Assembly: GCA_045614605.1 (NCBI GenBank)
Contig: JAZLDH010000012.1
Location: 1 to 64,000 of the forward strand
Length of the DNA stretch: 64,000 bases
Source: Onthomorpha sp937906975
GTDB taxonomy: Bacteria > Bacteroidota > Bacteroidia > Bacteroidales > P3
Direction: 5' to 3'
Every line of letters begins with the position of its first letter. Position 1 is the first letter of the stretch. The notes beneath the pieces were generated by a model. It was not told the DNA's origin and did no database searches. It saw nothing but the letters and a program-made list of their open reading frames with translations. Shown here piece after piece: positions 15,146 through 23,735 of the stretch. A program made the translations under genes and the position numbers.

Positions 15146-16669
15146 TTAAAGTTCTATTTTCTTTATTTCATCTATTACACTTTCTCCTCTTTCAAACGCA
15201 TTTAGCATATCAAATATTTTATCGCTCCAACCTGCAAGTAAAATTACATCATCTTTGAGTTGTCTTATTGGTAATTGACCATAACCTGCCAAATCAAAAA
15301 GATAAAGTTTTGCATCAGGAAAACGTTTCTTATATTTATTCCAAGATTTTTCTATGTATTTATCTCCACACAAACTATCCCACATTTGCATATCTGTAAA
15401 GAACATTACTTTATCTATCTTTTGGTCTTTTTCCAACAACCAATCGATTACCTTATATCCATTAGTAGAATAGCCAACTTTATCGGCGAAAGATTGCATC
15501 CATTCAGCATTTGCAAGAATTTCTTTCGAACCTCCTATTATTGGTTTCCATGTATCACCAAATATTCCTGTGATTACATTTTTGCATTTTGTTTTTAAAG
15601 CAGATGCTAACAATATTCCAATATCATAACGCATTATTTTGCTATTACGAGAAACAGGAAAGTTCATTGAACTTGAAACATCGCAAGCCAAAAGCACACT
15701 TGTATTTTTATCAAACCCTTCAATATTATCCGCAGAGTAAGCAACAGCTTCTTCAAGTGCTTCAAGAATATAATTTGTCTCAGGAGTAATTACAGTTTTC
15801 GCTTCTTTGTATGCTGAATAGAAACGAAACGGCATTTGTTTTGAGTTTTTAACAGCGTACTGAGAAGAAATAATTTTGCAAATCCTTTCAATAACTTCTT
15901 CATCAACCTTTACGCTCAAAATATTTCTTAAATTACGCAAAAGAGCCATATAACCCAATCTATCACTCTCAACAAGACGAGTCCAACACTCACGTTTCGC
16001 TGCTATTTTTTCTTCTTCGCTTTCATATTTTCTTTGACCTATTTGCGAAAGTTCTGTTTCCCAAGTATAAGGTATTTGCAATTGATCATTAACTATTTTA
16101 TTAAATAATTCTTGTTGCGTTTCATCTTTTGCTTTTGGGTGAATTAAAAATAGTGCATCTTTAAGTTTGATAACAGAATTACTCCTATTATACTTTGCAA
16201 ACTGATATTCGTCAAAGAGATTAAAGGATTGTTTTAATCCATTTTTAATTTGGTTTGATAAACGATTGAGTTTTTTATAGTTTTCTTCTTTTGGATTTCT
16301 TAATTGATAACAAGCAAGTAATTCCATAATCTCATCTACTCGTTTTACTACTCTTTCTGTTGTTTTTGCAACTAAATTATCTCCGTTATGAATCTTTGCA
16401 AGTTCTACAATCAAGAATAAAGGAATGCTTCTTAGATTTAAATTTTCCCTTGCATAGATTGCCAATTGTGCAACAAACAAAGGACTAACCTTTTTAATAA
16501 GAGAAGAAATTCTTTCTAAACGTTCATCTGTTTTTTCATAGTAATTATCTGCCACCAATGTAGTTACAACAGCAGAATACAACTCTAATTCTGGTAACAT
16601 AGCATAAGCTTTGTCATTTTCGTAATTTCGTTTTTCTTTTTCTTTGTTTAAAATGCTATTGTAACTCAT
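15146..16669 (-). CDS. rsr: Ro60 orthologue (TROVE plus von Willebrand A protein), Rsr-like
   Basis: RNA-binding ring protein. In other bacteria it binds Y RNAs, can dock them on exonucleases, and takes part in rRNA maturation and RNA decay under stress. The 507-residue protein has the HEAT-like TROVE domain (about 15-330), including the family segment GYMALLRNLRN (239-249). The vWA domain (about 325-507) has an intact MIDAS DVSSS (Asp330, Ser332, Ser334). The start is set at ATG 16669, where family similarity begins (MSYNSILN); the frame is open to 16798, but that stretch encodes the upstream structured RNA. Candidate Y RNAs lie in its leader and right after its stop, and a WYL regulator is divergent. 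No RtcA/RtcB genes are nearby. Confidence 0.9.
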   Translation of the reverse strand: MSYNSILNKEKEKRNYENDKAYAMLPELELYSAVVTTLVADNYYEKTDERLERISSLIKKVSPLFVAQLAIYARENLNLRSIPLFLIVELAKIHNGDNLVAKTTERVVKRVDEIMELLACYQLRNPKEENYKKLNRLSNQIKNGLKQSFNLFDEYQFAKYNRSNSVIKLKDALFLIHPKAKDETQQELFNKIVNDQLQIPYTWETELSQIGQRKYESEEEKIAAKRECWTRLVESDRLGYMALLRNLRNILSVKVDEEVIERICKIISSQYAVKNSKQMPFRFYSAYKEAKTVITPETNYILEALEEAVAYSADNIEGFDKNTSVLLACDVSSSMNFPVSRNSKIMRYDIGILLASALKTKCKNVITGIFGDTWKPIIGGSKEILANAEWMQSFADKVGYSTNGYKVIDWLLEKDQKIDKVMFFTDMQMWDSLCGDKYIEKSWNKYKKRFPDAKLYLFDLAGYGQLPIRQLKDDVILLAGWSDKIFDMLNAFERGESVIDEIKKIEL

Positions 16670-16684
16670 TTCTCTTTTATTTTT

Positions 16685-16757
16685 ATAAAAAGCAAGGCAA
16701 CAATCGAAAAGAATCTTTTCTCGAACTCGAAGTATTTCTTTTCTACGGCACTTGCTT
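16685..16757 (-). ncRNA. Candidate Y RNA (leader copy) between promoter and Ro60 gene
   Basis: A 68-base fold plus U tail on the minus strand. The outer helix AAGCAAG/CUUGCUU (16757-16751 with 16696-16690) is interrupted by one bulged U (16750) and then GC/GC. The internal loop has 5' CGUA (16747-16744) opposite 3' GAUUGUU (16705-16699). The inner helix is 8 bp, GAAAAGAA/UUCUUUUC, and the 22-base apical part contains ACUUCGA. The RNA ends in UUUUU (16689-16685 region). Bulge, loop and inner-helix length match the downstream copy exactly, while both helices differ in sequence but still pair. The Ro60 start codon lies about 20 bases beyond its 3' end, so Ro60 mRNA would require read-through. 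Confidence 0.65.
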
Positions 16758-16774
16758 GTTTTTGTTTGACGATG

Positions 16775-16782
16775 CAAAATTA
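16775..16782 (-). promoter_or_regulatory. -7 box of the Y RNA-Ro60 transcript
   Basis: On the minus strand TAATTTTG matches TAnnTTTG. The predicted start near 16768 lies about 10 bases before the first helix of the leader RNA and about 100 bases before the Ro60 ATG. No convincing -33 TTTG is present, which would suit an activator-dependent promoter. Confidence 0.5.
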
Positions 16783-16835
16783 TAATCTTACTACGCAATC
16801 TTTTTGCGTAATTAGAAAAAATGAAAAATATTTTT

Positions 16836-16843
16836 TAAATTTG
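16836..16843 (+). promoter_or_regulatory. -7 box of the WYL regulator gene
   Basis: TAAATTTG matches TAnnTTTG; the start would be near 16850, giving a leader of about 22 bases. It is divergent from the Ro60 promoter, with about 53 bp between the two -7 boxes. Confidence 0.55.
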
Positions 16844-16871
16844 CAGCCAAATCACAGAAAATTAAAAGATT

Positions 16872-17882
16872 ATGCCCGCAAATAAAAATGCACTTATTAG
16901 ATATAAAACAATAGATAATTGTCTAAGGAATAAATATAGGCGATGGACACTTGAAGATTTAGTAGAAAAATGTAGTGAAGTTTTATATGAAATGGAGGGG
17001 ATCAAGAAAGGTGTTTCTGTAAGAACGATTCAAGGTGATATTCAAATGATGCGTTCTGATAAATTAGGATATAACGCCCCTATTGAAGTGTATGAGCAAA
17101 AGTATTATAGATATTCCGACAAGGATTATAGCATTACAAAAATTCCTTTAACACAAAAGGATTTTGAACTTATGCAAGAAGCTGTCGATATGCTAAGAGA
17201 ATTGGAAAACTTTGAGCAATTTAGAGAGATTTCCGACATTGTGAGTAGGCTTCAAGACAAATTATCTATTGCAAAAAACAATACAAAACCTATTATACAC
17301 TTTGACAATGTTAAAGACTTAAAAGGATTAGAATTATTAAACCCTTTGTATAACTATATTTCACATAAACAAACTATTAAAATAACATATCAATCTTTTT
17401 CAGCAAACAAGCCAATAGAATACATATTGTTTCCTTATTTATTAAAAGAGTTCCGTAATCGTTGGTTTATTTTCGGCTCACAAGTAGAAGATTTAATCCT
17501 TTACAATTTAGCATTAGATAGAATTATAAGTGTTGAACCGATAGATATTCCTTTTCAAGAAAATCCAAACTTTGATTCAGAACATTTTTTTGATGACATT
17601 ATAGGAGTAAGCAAAGACATAAACGACAAACCGAAAGAAATAACCTTTTGGGCATCAGTTGAGCAAAGCAAATACATTGAAACAAAACCTATTCATAGTT
17701 CTCAAAAAATTTTAAATCATAATCCAGACGGCAGTTGCGTTTTTTCAATAAATGTAATTGAAAACTTTGAGTTGTATTCTATGTTTTTAAGTTATGGAAG
17801 TGGCATTAAAATTCTCTCTCCTAAAAGGGTTGAAAGGTATATGAAAAGAATGTCGGAAAAACTCTTTGATTTATATAAATAA
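16872..17882 (+). CDS. WYL-domain transcriptional regulator
   Basis: 336 residues: an N-terminal winged helix-turn-helix (about 5-75, LIRYKTIDNCLRNKYRRWTL, VSVRTIQGDI) and a WYL domain (about 165-260) with RNRWFIFGS and LYNLALDRI. The C-terminal WCX-like extension follows. WYL domains belong to the SH3-like beta-barrel fold and are thought to sense nucleotide or RNA ligands; many sit next to RNA-repair or defence genes. The gene is divergent from the Ro60/Y RNA transcript with about 100 bp between the two predicted transcription starts. It is therefore the best candidate regulator of that transcript; this is inference from position. Confidence 0.88.
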   Translation: MPANKNALIRYKTIDNCLRNKYRRWTLEDLVEKCSEVLYEMEGIKKGVSVRTIQGDIQMMRSDKLGYNAPIEVYEQKYYRYSDKDYSITKIPLTQKDFELMQEAVDMLRELENFEQFREISDIVSRLQDKLSIAKNNTKPIIHFDNVKDLKGLELLNPLYNYISHKQTIKITYQSFSANKPIEYILFPYLLKEFRNRWFIFGSQVEDLILYNLALDRIISVEPIDIPFQENPNFDSEHFFDDIIGVSKDINDKPKEITFWASVEQSKYIETKPIHSSQKILNHNPDGSCVFSINVIENFELYSMFLSYGSGIKILSPKRVERYMKRMSEKLFDLYK

Positions 17883-17886
17883 AATA

Positions 17887-18951
17887 CTAATTTGACTTTT
17901 TTCTCTTGAAGACTCTCTTTGTCCAATATGGCAATACTAAGGAGCCGAGTATAAGATATGGATAGTAGGTAAACAAACGCCATATTAAGGCTATGGTTGC
18001 GTGTGTTCCTTGTGGCATAAACTCTCCTATAAAGAGAGGAAAAGCAAATTCTGCTATGCCACTACTTCCTGGTGTTGGAGAAATGCAAAGTATTATCCAC
18101 ATTACTAATTGTCTTGCAAAGACTAAAAGATGTTCTCCTACGGGTGAGAATGCAAGTAGTATGCAATTTACCACTAAAAAGCGTGATGTCCATGAAAATA
18201 CTGTGCATAAATAGGCTTTTGTCAAAAAAAAGAAGCCTTTTCCTTTAAATTCTTGTGAAGATGTTACTATATCATCTCCCATTTTGTGCATTTTGTCTTT
18301 TAATTTGCGAAACAGTTTTTTTTCTGCAAGCAAATAGAGTAGTTTTCTAAATCCTTGTGGAAAGAAAAATATGGCTACAAGGATTATTATAGTCAAAAGA
18401 CACATAAATCCATAGCCTATGAAAAAGATTTGTAATTCTCCAAAAGTGTTTCCAAAGAAAGTGAAACGGAAATCGGTATTAAAAGCAAGGTTTGCACCAA
18501 CTAAAAGCACTACAATTGGAGTTATGATAATGTAAAACAACTCATCTAAAAGTGCTGTAATCATTACGATTGCTGTACTGCGTCCTGCGGAAATTCCTTC
18601 TTTGGCTACTATGAAAAATGCTAAGGCTGAGCCTCCTACTACTGAGGGTGTGATTGCGGAGCCAAACTCCCAAAGCATTATTACTTGAAAGGCTTTTTTC
18701 CAACTTATCTTTTTGTCAGACAAAAGTCTTATTCTATACATATACATTAAGTCTCGCATTACGCCAAAGCACAAAGCGAGAAAGAGAAAGAAGGTTGAAG
18801 CCCACGTCCAATTGATTAGTATTTCTGTTAGTGGGTTTGCGTCTTGTTTTATGTCTTTTAAAATTAATAATAATGCTACCCCTATTCCTATCAATAAGGG
18901 TAACATTATTTTTTTAAAGCTAAATATTGATAATGGATTGTTTTCCGACAT
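17887..18951 (-). CDS. Flippase-like integral membrane protein (LPG synthase TM domain family)
   Basis: 354 residues with about eight hydrophobic segments. The family pattern (YbhN/AglD/MprF N-terminal domain, also called UPF0104) is visible in FGSAITPSVVGGSALAFFI, GRSTAIVMITALLDE and SPTPGSSGIAEFAFPLFIGEF. Members are proposed to move lipid-linked substrates across the cytoplasmic membrane. There is no soluble synthase domain, so it is not a complete lysyl-phosphatidylglycerol synthase. It is followed closely by the MscS, hflX, ribE and DPP IV genes on the same strand. Substrate unknown. Confidence 0.85.
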   Translation of the reverse strand: MSENNPLSIFSFKKIMLPLLIGIGVALLLILKDIKQDANPLTEILINWTWASTFFLFLALCFGVMRDLMYMYRIRLLSDKKISWKKAFQVIMLWEFGSAITPSVVGGSALAFFIVAKEGISAGRSTAIVMITALLDELFYIIITPIVVLLVGANLAFNTDFRFTFFGNTFGELQIFFIGYGFMCLLTIIILVAIFFFPQGFRKLLYLLAEKKLFRKLKDKMHKMGDDIVTSSQEFKGKGFFFLTKAYLCTVFSWTSRFLVVNCILLAFSPVGEHLLVFARQLVMWIILCISPTPGSSGIAEFAFPLFIGEFMPQGTHATIALIWRLFTYYPYLILGSLVLPYWTKRVFKRKKSN

Positions 18952-18954
18952 TTT

Positions 18955-19779
18955 TTACTTCATCAAATCTAATTTTGGATGAGGAAGTGCTATTTTTTCT
19001 GATACTAAATAGTTGTAAACAGCAGTATGAATATCTCCCATTATGTTCCAATAATCCGCATTCTTACACCAGAATCTTAAATCAACATTTATAGCCAAGT
19101 CTGTAATACTTACAATTACTTGTGGTTCAGGTGTAGAAAATATTCTTTTGTCTTGTTTTGCTATTTCTATCAAGCGTGGGTTTATTTGCGAAATATCTAC
19201 TCCGTGAGCTAAGTTAAATTTTATATCTATTCGTCTATCTTCCATTTTTGAATAGTTTATGACGCTTGAGCCTGAAAGTGCACCGTTTGGAATAGTGATT
19301 ACTTTATTATCTACCGTAACTAAGGTTGTTGTAAATATCATTATTTCTTTTACAGTGCCTTCATATCCTTGTGCTTCTATGTAATCTCCAACTTTAAAGG
19401 GACGTAAAACTAAGATTACTACTCCTCCTGCTACGTTTTGTAAGGTTCCGCTAAGAGCCAAGCCTATTGCAACTCCACAAGAAGCAAGAATAGCAGTGAA
19501 TTGAGTCATTTCTATTCCTAAATAACCTATTACGGTTAGTATAAGTAAGACTTTTAGTAATATAGAAATAAGTGAAATTAAGAAAGGACGTAATGACAAA
19601 TCCAAATTCTTCTTTTCAAAAGCCTTTTCTATCTTTTTTACTAAGAATCTTATAAGTTTAAATCCTACCCAAAGTATTAAACAAGCGATAAGTAACTTTG
19701 GTCCAAATTTAAATACTACATCTTTCAAGAATGTAATCATATCTGCCCATGTAAAGGCGTCTGCATTTAATAATAACAT
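18955..19779 (-). CDS. mscS: Small-conductance mechanosensitive channel, MscS family
   Basis: Tension-gated channel that vents solutes on osmotic downshock. At 274 residues it is close to the minimal E. coli MscS (286). It has three membrane helices (about 22-47, 62-82, 88-115). The pore-lining TM3 is rich in Ala and Gly (ILASCGVAIGLALSGTLQNVAGGVVIL). The beta-domain start RPFKVGDYIEAQGYEGTVKEI and the C-terminal alpha/beta domain follow. It is 3 bp from the flippase-like gene and 16 bp from hflX. The E. coli-like name is by similarity only. Confidence 0.9.
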   Translation of the reverse strand: MLLLNADAFTWADMITFLKDVVFKFGPKLLIACLILWVGFKLIRFLVKKIEKAFEKKNLDLSLRPFLISLISILLKVLLILTVIGYLGIEMTQFTAILASCGVAIGLALSGTLQNVAGGVVILVLRPFKVGDYIEAQGYEGTVKEIMIFTTTLVTVDNKVITIPNGALSGSSVINYSKMEDRRIDIKFNLAHGVDISQINPRLIEIAKQDKRIFSTPEPQVIVSITDLAINVDLRFWCKNADYWNIMGDIHTAVYNYLVSEKIALPHPKLDLMK

Positions 19780-19795
19780 TGTTTTAAAGTTTTAG

Positions 19796-20986
19796 TTAAT
19801 ATAAAAAATTATTATAAGGATAACGTATTGCGTGTATTGTTTTCACTTTATCGTAGATTATTTGTCTTAATTCTTCTATATTTTCTTTATTTTTTGCTGA
19901 GATAAAGACTGTGTCTTGATTTCCGTTAGAAAGATAGGTTTGTTTTAAGTCTTCCAAACTCCAATTCTCTTTTTGCTTTGGTGTAAGGTCGTCTTCATCT
20001 TGCGGAATGTAGGTATAGGCATCTATTTTATTAAAAAGCAATAGCGTTGGTTTATCATTTGCTTTTATTTCTGCAAGTGTGTTATTTACAACTTTTATTT
20101 GCTCCTCAAAATTAGGATGTGATATATCTACAACATGCACAAGCAAATCTGCTTCTCGCAATTCGTCCAAGGTTGATTTGAAACTCTCAACTAATCCATG
20201 AGGCAGTTTGCGTATAAAGCCGACTGTGTCTGTCAAAAGAAAAGGAAGATTTTCTATAACTACTTTTCTAACTGTTGTATCAAGGGTTGCAAAAAGTTTA
20301 TTCTCAGCAAAAACATCGCTTTTAGAGAGAAGATTCATCAAAGTGCTTTTTCCCACATTGGTATAACCAACTAAGGCTACTCTTACTAAACTTTCTCTAT
20401 TTTTTCTTTGTACTGTCTTTTGCTTATCTATGTCTTTTAGTTTTTCTTTAAGCAAAGAAATTTTTGAAAGAATGATTCTGCGGTCGGTTTCTATCTGAGT
20501 TTCCCCTACTCCACGCATTGTAAGTCCTGCTCCACCTCTTTGACGGTCCAAGTGTGTCCACATTCTTGTCAATCGTGGTAATAAATATTGGTATTGTGCG
20601 AGTGCAACCTGTGTTTTAGAGTGTGAGGTTCTTGCTCTTTGTGCAAAGATATTTAGAATCAAGCCTGTACGATCTAACACATGACAATCCAATGCTTTTT
20701 CTATATTTCTTGCTTGCGAAGGTGAAAGCTCATCATCGAAAACCACCCAATTTATATCCGCAGCCTTTATATACTCTTTTATTTCCTCCAATTTACCACT
20801 TCCAACAAAGGTACGCGGATCTTTATAAGGGAGTTTTTGAGTAAATCTCTTTTCTACAACAGCACCAGCCGTGTCAATAAGAAATATAAGCTCGTCAAGA
20901 TACTCCTCTGTCTGCTCAACACTAACCTCAGGCGTAGTAATCCCTACTACAACACATCTATCAGGTTCTATTTTGTAATCTATCAT
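19796..20986 (-). CDS. hflX: Ribosome-associated GTPase HflX
   Basis: Splits or rescues stalled 70S ribosomes under stress. The 396-residue protein has the HflX N-terminal domain with DDELSPSQARNIEK and DRTGLILNIFAQRARTSH, the glycine-rich linker GAGLTMRGVGETQIETDRR, and a G domain. In the G domain, G1 is GYTNVGKST, G2 TLDTTVR, G3 DTVGFIRKLPH and G4 NKID. Length and motif order are normal. It lies in a same-strand run with mscS and ribE (5 bp gap). Confidence 0.95.
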   Translation of the reverse strand: MIDYKIEPDRCVVVGITTPEVSVEQTEEYLDELIFLIDTAGAVVEKRFTQKLPYKDPRTFVGSGKLEEIKEYIKAADINWVVFDDELSPSQARNIEKALDCHVLDRTGLILNIFAQRARTSHSKTQVALAQYQYLLPRLTRMWTHLDRQRGGAGLTMRGVGETQIETDRRIILSKISLLKEKLKDIDKQKTVQRKNRESLVRVALVGYTNVGKSTLMNLLSKSDVFAENKLFATLDTTVRKVVIENLPFLLTDTVGFIRKLPHGLVESFKSTLDELREADLLVHVVDISHPNFEEQIKVVNNTLAEIKANDKPTLLLFNKIDAYTYIPQDEDDLTPKQKENWSLEDLKQTYLSNGNQDTVFISAKNKENIEELRQIIYDKVKTIHAIRYPYNNFLY

Positions 20987-20991
20987 CTATG

Positions 20992-21594
20992 CTATCTTTG
21001 CATATATTGTTCCAATAGCCTTTGTACATATTTTCCAAAGACATCAAATTCTATATTTACCACAGTTCCAACCTTGAATGTATGGAAATTTGTGTGCGAA
21101 TAAGTATATGGTATGATAGATACGGAAAATTCGCCTTCCTTGCTATCAACTACTGTAAGACTTACGCCATTTACAGAAATAGAGCCCTTAGGCACAGTAA
21201 TATTTCCCTCTTTCACATCATATTTAAAGTAATATCTCCAAGAGCCATTTTCATCTACAACTTTAAAGCACTCTGCTGTTTGATCTACATGGCCTTGTAC
21301 AATATGCCCATCAAATCTTCCGTCCATAAGCATGGAACGTTCTACATTGATTTTCGTTCCTACTTCCCATTGTCCAAGATTTGTTTTGTCCATTGTTTCT
21401 TTCATTGCAGTAACTGTGTATTGCTTTTTCTCTTTATCAAGCTTTACAACTGTCAAACAGCAACCGTCATGAGCAAAACTTTGATCTATTTTTAATTGGT
21501 CTGCGATTTCACATTCCAAAGTAAAATGAAAATTTGTTCCTTCTTGCTCAATGTTTACCACATGAGCCATATTTTCTATTATTCCTGTAAACAT
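20992..21594 (-). CDS. ribE: Riboflavin synthase, alpha chain
   Basis: Final step of riboflavin biosynthesis: dismutation of two 6,7-dimethyl-8-ribityllumazine molecules. The 200-residue protein shows the two tandem lumazine-binding barrels. The first begins MFTGIIE and contains DGCCLTV; the second contains GHIVQGHVDQT and GSISVNGVSLTV. It is followed by hflX after 5 bp and preceded by the DPP IV gene after 3 bp. No FMN riboswitch is visible. Confidence 0.95.
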   Translation of the reverse strand: MFTGIIENMAHVVNIEQEGTNFHFTLECEIADQLKIDQSFAHDGCCLTVVKLDKEKKQYTVTAMKETMDKTNLGQWEVGTKINVERSMLMDGRFDGHIVQGHVDQTAECFKVVDENGSWRYYFKYDVKEGNITVPKGSISVNGVSLTVVDSKEGEFSVSIIPYTYSHTNFHTFKVGTVVNIEFDVFGKYVQRLLEQYMQR

Positions 21595-21597
21595 ATC

Positions 21598-23730
21598 TTA
21601 TAAGTTTTCTTTATGGTATTGGTAAATCTTTTCATACAAATGTATTCTGTCTTTTCCTCTTACGTTGTGTTCGTGATCAGGATAAATAAAGTAATCTACT
21701 TGTTTTCCTGCTTTGATACATTTGTTTATAAATTCAAGAGAATGTTGCATTACTACGGTTGGGTCTTGTGCTCCGTGTATTACAAGAAGTTTTCCTTCTA
21801 ATTGATCAGCGTAATTTAACAATGAAGATTTTTCATATCCTTCTTTGTTATCCTCAGGTGAAGACATATATCTTTCTCCATACATAACCTCGTACCATTT
21901 CCAATCAATAACAGGACCACCTGCGGTTGCAGTTTTGAATACTCCAGGATTCTTCAATTTTAACGAAATAGTCATAAATCCACCGTAAGACCAACCATCA
22001 ACACCTATGCGTTCTGCATCTACGTATGGAAGAGATTTCAAATAATTTACCCCGTCCATTTGGTCGCTTACTTCAATGCTTCCACAATTTCTCCAAATTG
22101 CACTTTCAAATTCAAATCCTCTGTTTGCTGAACCTCTGCTATCTACTGTCCAAACAATGTATCCTTGTTGTGCAAGGAACAAAAAGAAATTGTTTGCACC
22201 TGAAAGCCAACTTTCTGTAATAAGTTGTGCGTGTGGACCTCCATAAACATAAACTATTACAGGGTATTTTTTGTTCGCATCAAAGTTTAGAGGTTTTATC
22301 ATACGAGCATATAAATCTGTACCGTCTTTTGCTTTGATTGTAAACACGTCTATTTCAGGTTTATCTAAGTCTGCCCAAGGGTTTTCTGATTTAAAGATTT
22401 CTTTTACTTGTTTTGCTTTATTGTCATACAAAGCAACTCTTCTTGGTTCTACAGAACTTGTGTATGTATCTAAGAAAAGTGTTCCATCTGTATTGAAAAC
22501 AACGTGGTGAGTTCCCTTTTCAGGAGTACAACGACGTATTTGTTTTGTTTTAAAGTTGTAAGCGTATAAATTTTGTTCCAATGGGGAATCTTTAGTTGCA
22601 TAGAAGTAAAATTCTGTTGCTTTTTTGTTAAATCCTTCTATTGAGTTAATCATCCAATCCCCTGATGTAAGTTGAGAAATCAATGTTCCGTCAATGTTAT
22701 ATAAATAAGCGTGATTAAATCCATCAGCTTCGCTTAAATAAATGAATTGTTGGCTATTGTTAGGTAAAAAGAAAATTGGAGATTCTGGTTCAACGTATTT
22801 TTCATTGCTTTGAGAGAATAATGTTTTTGCCACATTTCCATTTACTACATCATAGGCTATCAATTCTACATTGTTTTGTTTACGATTTAGTTTTTGGATA
22901 TAAAGCATTGTTCCTTCTGGATTCCAAGTCAAGTTAGTAAGATATGCTTCTCTTTCTTCAAGTGAGTTATCTTTTCTTGTGTTTAATTCTACTGTTTTAT
23001 CTGTTTTAGAATCGTAAACCAATACTGTAACTTCGTGAGACTTCATTCCCGCCATTGGATAGCGTATTGGAGTTTCTTCTGCTTGGCGAAGTGCTGTGTT
23101 TACCAAAGGATATTCCTTTACCATGCTTTCGTCCATTCTGTAAAATGCTAATTTGCTTGCATCATCTGAAAGGAAAAATCCTTTTTCTATGCCAAATTCA
23201 TTTCTATGTACCGCAACTCCGTATGTAATTCCTTTTCCTCCGTCAGTAGTTAATTGTTTTGGCTCTTTGCCTTGTGTGGAAAACCAAACATTTCCTTCTA
23301 TTGTGTATGCTGCACTACCATTTTTTAAATCTAATTCAAGGTTTTCTGCTCCTTCTTTTATGTTGCAGATAGCTTTCATTTGCTTTGTCTCAATATTGTA
23401 GTGATAGATTGTTTTGTAATCTGCACTTAGAAAAGCAAATTCTGTTTCTGAAATAAATTCTACTGATGCAAAATGTTTCAAATCCTTGTTTAAATCCTCT
23501 GAGCTAAGAACTGTTTTTTCTGCCTTCTTATCTCCTATGATTAGTTCTTGACCTGTTTTTGTGTAAGCATACTTTCCTTTTTCTCCTACAAATTGCAGGT
23601 TATAAATTCCTGAAGGATAGTATTGTCTGTCTTGAAGTTTTTTGATGTCTATAAGACCTTTTTGTGCGAATGCTCCTACGGCTGAAAACACCATAAATAG
23701 AGCTAAAATTATTCCTAAGCTTTTTCTCAT
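21598..23730 (-). CDS. Dipeptidyl-peptidase IV family serine peptidase (S9)
   Basis: Exported 710-residue enzyme that releases N-terminal dipeptides, typically Xaa-Pro, from peptides. It has a signal peptide (1-22), an N-terminal eight-bladed beta-propeller (about 40-470), and an alpha/beta hydrolase domain. The nucleophile elbow is GWSYGGFM (serine near residue 580), the acid is in HGAQDPTV (near 654) and the histidine in DHEHNV (near 687). Bacteroidota use such enzymes for peptide nutrition and processing. The start codon abuts repeat array D; no consensus promoter is obvious between the array and the ATG. Confidence 0.93.
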   Translation of the reverse strand: MRKSLGIILALFMVFSAVGAFAQKGLIDIKKLQDRQYYPSGIYNLQFVGEKGKYAYTKTGQELIIGDKKAEKTVLSSEDLNKDLKHFASVEFISETEFAFLSADYKTIYHYNIETKQMKAICNIKEGAENLELDLKNGSAAYTIEGNVWFSTQGKEPKQLTTDGGKGITYGVAVHRNEFGIEKGFFLSDDASKLAFYRMDESMVKEYPLVNTALRQAEETPIRYPMAGMKSHEVTVLVYDSKTDKTVELNTRKDNSLEEREAYLTNLTWNPEGTMLYIQKLNRKQNNVELIAYDVVNGNVAKTLFSQSNEKYVEPESPIFFLPNNSQQFIYLSEADGFNHAYLYNIDGTLISQLTSGDWMINSIEGFNKKATEFYFYATKDSPLEQNLYAYNFKTKQIRRCTPEKGTHHVVFNTDGTLFLDTYTSSVEPRRVALYDNKAKQVKEIFKSENPWADLDKPEIDVFTIKAKDGTDLYARMIKPLNFDANKKYPVIVYVYGGPHAQLITESWLSGANNFFLFLAQQGYIVWTVDSRGSANRGFEFESAIWRNCGSIEVSDQMDGVNYLKSLPYVDAERIGVDGWSYGGFMTISLKLKNPGVFKTATAGGPVIDWKWYEVMYGERYMSSPEDNKEGYEKSSLLNYADQLEGKLLVIHGAQDPTVVMQHSLEFINKCIKAGKQVDYFIYPDHEHNVRGKDRIHLYEKIYQYHKENL

Positions 23731-23735
23731 TTTTC

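Noticed and set aside
16670..16798. N-terminal extension of the Ro60 protein
   Set aside because: The extra 43 residues are encoded by the structured leader RNA, show no TROVE similarity and start upstream of the predicted transcription start.
23..22000. Riboswitches upstream of ribE or speA
   Set aside because: The upstream regions are too short (3 bp before ribE; about 57 bases before speA) and carry no recognisable aptamer.
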